Below are positions 57,989 through 64,000 of a stretch of 64,000 nucleotides of DNA, piece by piece. The translations under genes and the position numbers were made by a program. Under the pieces are notes generated by a model. That model had not been told where the DNA came from. It did no database searches and worked only from the letters and a program-made list of their open reading frames with translations. This DNA comes from Psychromonas hadalis ATCC BAA-638 (GTDB lineage Bacteria; Pseudomonadota; Gammaproteobacteria; Enterobacterales; Psychromonadaceae): positions 1-64,000 of the forward strand of contig NZ_ATUO01000001.1 of the NCBI RefSeq assembly GCF_000420245.1, given 5' to 3'. Each line of letters starts with the position of its first letter. Position 1 is the stretch's first letter.

Positions 57989-58990
57989 ATGATAACGAAA
58001 AACTTGCCACTTACTGACATCCACCGCCATCTTGATGGTAATATTCGAGTTCAAACTATATTAGATCTGGGGCAAAAATTTGCATTAGAGCTGCCCGCTT
58101 TTACGGTTGAATCGTTACGTCCTTTTGTACAAATTGTTGAAGCAGAGCCAAGTTTGCTTGCATTCTTATCTAAATTGGATTGGGGCGTGGCTGTGTTGGG
58201 TGATTTAGATGCGTGCCGTCGTGTGGCTTATGAAAATGTTGAAGATGCAAAAAATGCACAAATAGACTATGCAGAATTACGTTTCTCCCCTTATTACATG
58301 GCGATGAAACACAACCTACCGATTGCGGGTGTGGTTGAAGCGGTGGTAGATGGTGTACAAGCGGGTTGTCGTGATTTTAATATCAAAGCAAATATGATTG
58401 GTATTTTAAGCCGTACTTTCGGCCAACAAGCCTGCTCACAAGAGCTAGCAGGTTTACTTTCTCAAAAAGATAACTTAGTGGCGATCGATTTGGCGGGTGA
58501 TGAATTAGGCCAACCGGGTGAATTGTTTGTTAGCCACTTTAAACAGGTACGTGATGCGGGTTTGCAAGTCACCATACATGCTGGGGAAGCCGCAGGTGCG
58601 CAAAGTATGTGGCAAGCCATTAATGAGTTAGGCGCAGTGCGCATCGGGCATGGCGTAAAAGCAATTGAAGATAAAAAACTGATGGATTATTTAGTAGTGC
58701 ATAAAATTGGTATTGAATCTTGTATTACCTCGAACATTCAAACCAGTACCATTAGTGACATTAAAAATCATCCCATTAAAACCTTTTTAGAGCATGGTAT
58801 TTTAGCGTCTATCAATACTGACGATCCTGCCGTTGAAGGCATTGAATTACCTTATGAGTATGAGGTTGCAGCACCAAATGTAGGGTTAACACAAACGCAA
58901 ATTCGCCAAGCACAAATTAATGGCTTAGAAGTGGCTTTTTTATCAGAGCAAGAGAAACAGGCGTTACGTGAAATAGCAAAAAGCCGATAA
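57989..58990 (+). CDS. add: Adenosine deaminase
   Basis: Zinc hydrolase (333 residues, the E. coli length) that converts adenosine and deoxyadenosine to inosine forms in purine salvage. Metal ligands are in [11 protein letters not shown] near 9, the catalytic histidine and glutamate in [14 protein letters not shown] near 195, HGVKAIED near 221, and the metal aspartate in [11 protein letters not shown] near 275. AAAGGAAT precedes the ATG. It stands alone, followed by a palindromic element. Confidence 0.96.
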   Translation: MITKNLPLTDIHRHLDGNIRVQTILDLGQKFALELPAFTVESLRPFVQIVEAEPSLLAFLSKLDWGVAVLGDLDACRRVAYENVEDAKNAQIDYAELRFSPYYMAMKHNLPIAGVVEAVVDGVQAGCRDFNIKANMIGILSRTFGQQACSQELAGLLSQKDNLVAIDLAGDELGQPGELFVSHFKQVRDAGLQVTIHAGEAAGAQSMWQAINELGAVRIGHGVKAIEDKKLMDYLVVHKIGIESCITSNIQTSTISDIKNHPIKTFLEHGILASINTDDPAVEGIELPYEYEVAAPNVGLTQTQIRQAQINGLEVAFLSEQEKQALREIAKSR

Positions 58991-59023
58991 TAGTTAAGTA
59001 TTTCCTTTTTTTGCCGATAAACG

Positions 59024-59359
59024 TTATATACCCGTTATCATTCAAGGTGCAAAATTCAGCAAGCTGTGAGGTGAACAGATTCTAGGCAGAAAGTTGAAGG
59101 TCTAACGGGTTCAATCGATGCTTTCTAACAACGAAGGTGTTTGCCTCAAAACTTGCCCTTCGGGTCGTCAGCTCGAAAACTAATTCAGCGTTGCAGTATT
59201 TGATAAGGACGAGCCATTAAAGAATGAAAGTCTTTTATTTCATTCTACCGGCAGAGGATTAACGTCTTTTTGTTAATCTCTCGTAAGGTCATCATACTAC
59301 GCCTTGCCTTAGTGTCCGAGCTGACGACTGAATAAAGCACTTTGATTGGTAACGGGTAT
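59024..59359. repeat. MITE-like nested palindromic element (type B, about 330 bp)
   Basis: Terminal inverted repeats ATACCCGTTATCATTCAA (59028-59045) and TTGATTGGTAACGGGTAT (59342-59359) pair at 16 of 18 positions. Inside, GTCGTCAGCTCG (59164-59175) pairs perfectly with CGAGCTGACGAC (59317-59328), then an AGTAT-type middle arm. Two hairpins follow: AGAATGAAA (59221-59229) with TTTCATTCT (59238-59246), and GAG-GATTAAC (59254-59263) with GTTAATC-T-CTC (59272-59282). No ORF of note. It spans the whole gap between add and the next small gene. Confidence 0.85.
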
Positions 59360-59389
59360 CAACAAAGTATTTATCGGTAGGAGAGGGTT

Positions 59390-59620
59390 ATGAGTCAACA
59401 TTTGATCACCCAATTTATCAATCGTAGTTATGTTTTTAAGCCTTTTAATGATGCCAAATTGGTTAACCATAAGCTTAAAAAGTATCAAGCGTCTAATCGG
59501 CACAATAACAGCTCTCCTGAAGATGTGGCAGAGAGCACTCATATTCTGCAAAAAATAAAAATCAAAGAAAAAAAAAGTGTAGAGGATGAACAAGGATCTA
59601 ACATAGATGTGATGGTTTGA
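59390..59620 (+). CDS. Small hypothetical protein, 76 aa
   Basis: Basic hydrophilic protein starting MSQHLITQFINRSYVFKPFN, with a lysine-rich C-terminal half (ILQKIKIKEKKSVEDEQG). A strong ribosome site (TAGGAGAGGG) precedes the ATG, the main evidence that it is real. It overlaps the end of the convergent ygbA-like gene by 23 bp. No family recognised. Confidence 0.65.
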   Translation: MSQHLITQFINRSYVFKPFNDAKLVNHKLKKYQASNRHNNSSPEDVAESTHILQKIKIKEKKSVEDEQGSNIDVMV

Positions 59621-59981
59621 GTTTTCTTAAATGACGATTACTCTGTTGCATTGGCACTTCACTTGGCACGGCTCTTTTTTCTGCATGCAGGTGTTTAATA
59701 GCCAAAATAGGGTGGTGGATTAACATTCTTGGCCCAGCGTAACGCATAATGGTGCGCGCTTGCTCACGTTGCATGGGTTTGTAGCAATGGATAGGACATT
59801 TGTTACAGGTGGGTTTACTTTGACCGTAAGGACATCTATCTAACTTCTCATTCGCATATTCAAGAAACGCAGTACATTCTGCACACTCTCCCTGTTTTTT
59901 ATGAAATGTTTTACAATAGATTTTAACCATTGCTTTAATGGTTTTAAATTCAAGCCCAAGCAGAGAGGGTAGGTCAACCAT
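59598..59981 (-). CDS. ygbA: YgbA-like protein (nitrous oxide-stimulated promoter family)
   Basis: Cysteine-rich cytosolic protein of 127 residues with the pattern IYCK-x-H near 20, CAECTAFLEYANEKLDRCPYG, then KPTCNKCPIHCYKP near 68, followed by MRYAGPRMLIHHPILAIKHL. This matches the YgbA family, which in enteric bacteria is induced by nitric oxide through NsrR. The eight or so cysteines suggest a metal or Fe-S site. Start 59981 has TAGGAT upstream; a longer frame reaches 60029. The family name is not a known function. Confidence 0.85.
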   Translation of the reverse strand: MVDLPSLLGLEFKTIKAMVKIYCKTFHKKQGECAECTAFLEYANEKLDRCPYGQSKPTCNKCPIHCYKPMQREQARTIMRYAGPRMLIHHPILAIKHLHAEKRAVPSEVPMQQSNRHLRKLKPSHLC

Positions 59982-60055
59982 CAATTTTAATCCTATTAAA
60001 TTACATTTATTACAGTAGAATACAGGCAATTAATCCGTCATCAAGAGTAACCCGT

Positions 60056-61978
60056 TTGATCTCCTCTTTTTTTTCACCATCAGGTGCGTTAAGTCAAATA
60101 TTACCCCATTTTATTGCCCGTGATGCACAGGTTGAGATGGCAGAAGCGGTTGCGTCGGTGATTAAAAGTAAACAACCGTTAGTGGTGGAAGCTGAAACGG
60201 GGACGGGTAAAACTTTTGCATATTTAGCACCTGCGTTGCTCTCCTTTAATAAAGCGGATAGTTCAAAAATCATCATATCCACGGGCAGTAAAGCGCTGCA
60301 AGAACAACTCTATATTAAAGACTTACCGTTGCTGATAAAAGCAACCGAATTTACCGGCACGGTAACGCTACTTAAAGGGCGCAGTAACTATCTGTGTAAT
60401 GAACGTTTAAGCCGTTTTATGTTAGAGAGCAAACATAAAGAGAAAGCGTTACAGATTGAGTTAGTAAAGATAAAAAACTGGTCACTTTCAACGAAAACAG
60501 GTGATATTGCTGAAATTGAAAATTTAGCTGAAGATGCCTTTATTATCCCTGCCATTACCAGTAACAACGATAACTGTTTAGGCCGAGAGTGCCCCAGTTT
60601 CGATGATTGTTTTATTGTTAAAGCACGTAAAAAAGCGATGGATGCAGATTTGGTGGTGATCAATCATCATCTGTTTTTTGCCGACTTAGCGGTGAAAGAG
60701 ACTGGATTTGGTGAGTTAATTCCTGAAGCGGGTACCTATATTTTTGATGAAGCGCATCAACTGCCCGATATTGCCAGTCTCTATTTTGGTGAATCGTTGT
60801 CAAGCAAGCAGTTAATTGAGCTCGCTAAAGATATCGATTTTGTCTATCGCACTGAGCTACGTGAAGCAAAACAGATATCAAAAGCTGCAGAGCAACTGCG
60901 TATTGCTGCGCTGGATTTTCGTTTAGCTTTTGCGATAGATAAAGGTACTGGCAGTTGGCGAGAAAAGTCACGAGAGCGTGTGATGCAATTACATGCACAA
61001 CGTTTAGTGCAGGTGATGCATTTTTTAAATGATGTATTGATTGAACGACTCGGAAAAAGTGAGGTATTAGATCACTGTTTTGAGCGTTTAAATCAATTTA
61101 CCTTGCTGTTTAAAAAATTAAATGATGTTAATGAAAGTGGCTTTAGTTATTGGTTTGATTGCACAAGGCAGCACTTCTCGCTCAATATTACCCCTTTAAG
61201 TGTTGCAGATCGCTTTCAATTAGAATGTCAGAAGAAACAGGCCGCTTGGATATTTACCTCGGCAACACTCTCGGTAAAAGGTAAATTTAACCATTTTACT
61301 GAATTGTTAGGGTTGCAAGATAGCCAATGTTTACAGCTTAATAGCCCCTTTGATTACGCCACCCAAACGTTGTTTGTAGTACCGCGTTTATTACCAGAGC
61401 CGGGAACCCCTGGACTTGCCAGTAAACTGGTCGAAACGCTTGCGCCTGTTATTCGTGCCAGTAAAGGTCGTTGCTTCTTTTTATGCACTAGCCATGCAAT
61501 GATGAATCAGCTTGCGACGGGGTTTCGGCAAACACTGACCATGCCTGTTTTGTTGCAGGGTGAAAAAAGTAAACAAGCATTGCTTGATGAATTTATTGAA
61601 CATGGTAATGCCTTGCTGGTGGCAACGGGCAGTTTTTGGGAAGGGGTCGATGTACGAGGGCAAGCGCTTTCTTGTGTCATTATTGATAAAATTCCCTTTA
61701 GTTCTCCCGAAGAACCATTGCTTAAAGCACGCATTGAAGATGCTATGTTAAAAGGCAAAGATCCCTTTTTTGATGTGCAGCTACCCCAAGCGGTGATCAC
61801 CTTTAAACAGGGTATCGGACGTTTGATTCGTGCAGAGCAAGACAGGGGAGTACTGATTGTTTGTGATAATCGTTTAGTAACACGTAAATATGGTAATCTT
61901 TTCTTGAATAGTTTACCGTGCATGCCACGCACTCGCTCATTAGAGAATGCGATCACTTTCTTGAAAAATATTGATTAA
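60056..61978 (+). CDS. yoaA: DinG-family ATP-dependent DNA helicase YoaA
   Basis: XPD/DinG-type 5'-3' helicase with an Fe-S cluster, 640 residues (E. coli YoaA 636). In E. coli it works with the chi clamp-loader subunit in DNA damage tolerance. Walker A is VEAETGTGKTFAYLAPALL near 43. The Fe-S cysteines are in YLCNERL and NDNCLGRECPSFDDCF (near 123-188). DEAH motif TYIFDEAHQLPD is near 228, and the C-terminal GSFWEGVDVRGQALSCVIIDK and GIGRLIRAEQDRG motifs are complete. The start appears to be TTG 60056; no ATG fits. Confidence 0.94.
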   Translation: MISSFFSPSGALSQILPHFIARDAQVEMAEAVASVIKSKQPLVVEAETGTGKTFAYLAPALLSFNKADSSKIIISTGSKALQEQLYIKDLPLLIKATEFTGTVTLLKGRSNYLCNERLSRFMLESKHKEKALQIELVKIKNWSLSTKTGDIAEIENLAEDAFIIPAITSNNDNCLGRECPSFDDCFIVKARKKAMDADLVVINHHLFFADLAVKETGFGELIPEAGTYIFDEAHQLPDIASLYFGESLSSKQLIELAKDIDFVYRTELREAKQISKAAEQLRIAALDFRLAFAIDKGTGSWREKSRERVMQLHAQRLVQVMHFLNDVLIERLGKSEVLDHCFERLNQFTLLFKKLNDVNESGFSYWFDCTRQHFSLNITPLSVADRFQLECQKKQAAWIFTSATLSVKGKFNHFTELLGLQDSQCLQLNSPFDYATQTLFVVPRLLPEPGTPGLASKLVETLAPVIRASKGRCFFLCTSHAMMNQLATGFRQTLTMPVLLQGEKSKQALLDEFIEHGNALLVATGSFWEGVDVRGQALSCVIIDKIPFSSPEEPLLKARIEDAMLKGKDPFFDVQLPQAVITFKQGIGRLIRAEQDRGVLIVCDNRLVTRKYGNLFLNSLPCMPRTRSLENAITFLKNID

Positions 61979-61989
61979 CAGGTTTTTAA

Positions 61990-62724
61990 ATGTCTACAAA
62001 ATTAAACATATTATGTGTTGATACATCAACGGAAGCTTGCTCTGTTGCTGTGTTACAGCACTCAGATACTGAGCAAGTTATCAGCGAACAATTTATGTTA
62101 GCCCCGCGTGAGCACACCACTAAAATTTTGCCTACGGTTGAAGCGGTGTTAGCAGATGCGGGCGTGGCACTCAGTGATATTGATATTGTTGCTTACGGGC
62201 GAGGCCCGGGTAGTTTTACGGGAGTGCGTATTGGCATCAGTATTGCACAAGGTTTAGCCTTCGGCATCGAAAAATCGATGGTAGGTGTATCAACACTACA
62301 AGCGATGGCGCAGCAAGCGTATAAAACAGAGCAAGTATCAGATGTTTATGCTGCTATTGATGCACGAATGGGTGAAATTTATTTTGCACACTACCAGTTA
62401 GCTGGCGAGTTAATGACACTGGTAAATGAAGAGGTGGTGATAAAACCAGCGTTGCTTTTAGCATCTGAGTTAACGGTTGTTGAAAATGCAGCGTTAGTAG
62501 GCAGTGGATGGGGCGCATATCCTGAACTTTTAGACTACTTTTATGAAGAGCGTAATGAAGGGCGCAATAGTGCACGTTTGTTAGATATTGAGTTCCCGTC
62601 AGCAACGTATATGCTTGAGCAAGTGATCAATGATGTAAAACAGGGGTTAACCGTATTACCAGAGCATGCTAGGCCTGTCTATTTACGAGATAAAGTAACA
62701 TGGAAAAAACTACCGGGACGGTAA
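61990..62724 (+). CDS. tsaB: tRNA threonylcarbamoyladenosine synthesis protein TsaB
   Basis: Non-catalytic partner of TsaD in making t6A37 on tRNAs that read ANN codons. ASKHA-fold protein of 244 residues with LCVDTSTEACSVAVL at the start and the strongly conserved YGRGPGSFTGVRIGISIAQGLAFG near 74, and ARPVYLRDKVTWKKLPG at the end. It lies 11 bp after yoaA, the same order as in E. coli. A palindromic element follows. Confidence 0.95.
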   Translation: MSTKLNILCVDTSTEACSVAVLQHSDTEQVISEQFMLAPREHTTKILPTVEAVLADAGVALSDIDIVAYGRGPGSFTGVRIGISIAQGLAFGIEKSMVGVSTLQAMAQQAYKTEQVSDVYAAIDARMGEIYFAHYQLAGELMTLVNEEVVIKPALLLASELTVVENAALVGSGWGAYPELLDYFYEERNEGRNSARLLDIEFPSATYMLEQVINDVKQGLTVLPEHARPVYLRDKVTWKKLPGR

Positions 62725-62730
62725 ACACTC

Positions 62731-62832
62731 AGGCCGTTGCCATTTAAGCTTATGTCATCGTTGAAAAATGCTCATTTAGAGGATTAAACCGCACTTTTTG
62801 CCTTGACCTAAGCATAAATGGCTTAGCCCGGA
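62731..62832. repeat. Palindromic intergenic element (type C, copy 2)
   Basis: Near-identical in layout to 6932-7035 but inverted. Terminal repeats GCCATTTAAGCTTA (62739-62752) and TAAGCATAAATGGC (62809-62822) pair at 13 of 14 positions. Shared interior blocks include CGTTGAAAAA, GCTCATTTA and GCCTTGA. Confidence 0.85.
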
Positions 62833-62904
62833 ACATTTACACTATTTTTTAGGGATATAATAAATTGTCTATGTTTATTACTTAAAAACACAATTGGAAA
62901 ATAG

Positions 62905-63204
62905 ATGGCAATTGTAAATAACAGCACATTTGTAACAAAACCACTTAACACAGTGAAGAGTACGACAGCGAAAAATGTCAGCTCTGCCAATGTGAGTGAA
63001 GTTGTACCTGTTGCTAAAAAAGCAAAGGCTGAGCAGTTTTCCATGATGCTTTCTGAAAAACAGAAAGACACTTTGCATCAAAGTCTCGGATATGACCAGC
63101 CAAGCTCAAAACAACTTGGTGCAGTGCATGCTTATATGCAAGTTGCAGCTCAAGAGAAGCGTGAAGCCATTATGCAAAGTATGAGCTTTCATTTTGTGGT
63201 TTAA
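62905..63204 (+). CDS. Conserved hypothetical protein, 99 aa
   Basis: Cytosolic protein with a low-complexity Ser/Thr/Ala/Val N-terminal half and a structured-looking C-terminal half, LGYDQPSSKQLGAVHAYMQV then EKREAIMQSM. A Y-D-Q-P motif followed by A-Y-x-x-V and K-R-E recurs in short proteins of related marine bacteria as far as I recall. GGAAAATAG precedes the ATG. Function unknown. Confidence 0.72.
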   Translation: MAIVNNSTFVTKPLNTVKSTTAKNVSSANVSEVVPVAKKAKAEQFSMMLSEKQKDTLHQSLGYDQPSSKQLGAVHAYMQVAAQEKREAIMQSMSFHFVV

Positions 63205-63234
63205 TTATTATCTTTAATTCGATAGGTCAGTTAC

Positions 63235-64000
63235 ATGTTTCGTACTCTTTTTGTATTATTATTTTCTCTCTCTAGTTTTCCCCTGTTCAGTGCTCCCTAT
63301 AACGTCAATTTAAGCCCCTTACAAGCAGAGCAACTCGGTTTATTGATCTGGAAAAATGAGGGAAAACAAAAAATTCAACACTTGACGACTTGGAATCGTG
63401 GTGAAGACTTCCCTTCACTCGGACTTGGGCATTTTATCTGGTATCCAACCACGAAAAAAGGCCCCTTCAAAGAGCAGTTTCCGCAGTTAATTCAATTTAT
63501 GTCAAAACAGGGTGTTGAACTACCTCAATGGCTAATTGACGCAGAGGTTGCACCATGGAAATCACGTGAACAATTTTATGCCCAATTTGATAAACCACCA
63601 TTAACTCAGCTACGCAGGTTATTGAGTGAGCAATTAGCATTACAAGTGCGCTTTATTATTTTACGTTTAGAAAATGCGATTCCTCATATTATTGAAAGCA
63701 GTCGCCTTGCAGAGCAAAAAATAATTACCAGAAATCTACAACAATTAGCAACGCCAGAGGGGATCTTTACGCTACTTGATTATGTGAATTTTAAAGGAGA
63801 GGGGATCAATGAAAAAGAGCGTTACCAAGGAGAAGGTTGGGGGCTTAAGCAGGTTTTATTAGCGATGCCAGCGCATTATGAAAATCCACTGCGTAGTTTT
63901 GGCTTAGCTGCTGATGAGATGTTAACGCGCCGTGTTAAAAATGCCCCAAGAGATGAGTTTCGCTGGTTAAAAGGGTGGCGAGCACGCGTACATAGTTACC
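63235..64000 (+). CDS. Exported hypothetical protein, truncated by window edge
   Basis: At least 255 codons, running off the right end. The signal peptide is about residues 1-20 (LFVLLFSLSSFPLFSA). The mature part starts with LSPLQAEQLGLLIWKNEGKQ, then TTWNRGEDFPSLGLGHFIWY, and later YQGEGWGLKQVLLAMP. The glutamate followed by a GLGHF-type loop is reminiscent of lysozyme-like folds, but I cannot confirm this. A periplasmic or cell-wall role is a guess. GATAGGTCAG precedes the ATG. Confidence 0.75.
   Translation, partial: MFRTLFVLLFSLSSFPLFSAPYNVNLSPLQAEQLGLLIWKNEGKQKIQHLTTWNRGEDFPSLGLGHFIWYPTTKKGPFKEQFPQLIQFMSKQGVELPQWLIDAEVAPWKSREQFYAQFDKPPLTQLRRLLSEQLALQVRFIILRLENAIPHIIESSRLAEQKIITRNLQQLATPEGIFTLLDYVNFKGEGINEKERYQGEGWGLKQVLLAMPAHYENPLRSFGLAADEMLTRRVKNAPRDEFRWLKGWRARVHSY

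Overview
The window looks like chromosomal DNA of a marine, probably cold-adapted gammaproteobacterium close to Psychromonas (inference from gene content, AT-rich codons and family resemblance; no database search was possible). Most of it is housekeeping sequence: recCBD, tig-clpP-clpX-lon-hupB-ppiD, a full cytochrome c oxidase operon with its heme A and copper assembly genes, the complete histidine operon, and rlmKL, uup, add, yoaA and tsaB.

Layout. 1-2653: a chemoreceptor gene and about 1 kb without a recognisable gene. 2654-11963: iscX-pepB, rlmKL-glutaredoxin, uup-DUF3466 protein, and an orphan PstS-like protein. 12017-21101: recC-recB-recD. 21122-24482: small metabolic and membrane genes and a LytS-type kinase gene broken by a frameshift. 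25015-33508: protein quality control (tig, clpP, clpX, lon with a heat-shock-type promoter, hupB, ppiD). 33616-39680: secreted subtilase, dCache chemoreceptor, ppiC and a methyltransferase gene separated by a foreign insert. 40173-49145: cytochrome oxidase operon (ctaC-D-G-E, SURF1, ctaA, cyoE) on the minus strand. 49445-49780: pilin pseudogene. 49848-57568: his operon (GDCBHAF-IE) on the minus strand with promoter, leader peptide and attenuator. 57613-64000: small conserved genes, add, yoaA, tsaB and a truncated secreted-protein gene at the right edge.

The most unusual signals lie between or inside ordinary genes. (1) A 1374-bp segment carrying one AGA-rich unknown 412-codon gene sits at the 3' end of ppiC. 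It is bounded by an 11-bp direct repeat, and the displaced original ppiC tail (K-V-L-Y-R-T-stop) is still readable beyond the far boundary. This looks like site-specific integration with target-gene restoration, with no recombinase present. (2) A family of nested palindromic elements is scattered through the intergenic regions; two copies have paired hairpins with compensatory changes, and one lies inside the his leader. (3) hisA overlaps a vestigial duplicate start of hisF that runs to the real hisF start. (4) A type IV pilin gene survives as one frame with four TAA stops. (5) Cytochrome oxidase subunit II carries two tandem cytochrome c domains.

No tRNA, rRNA, CRISPR array, transposase or integrase gene was recognised.
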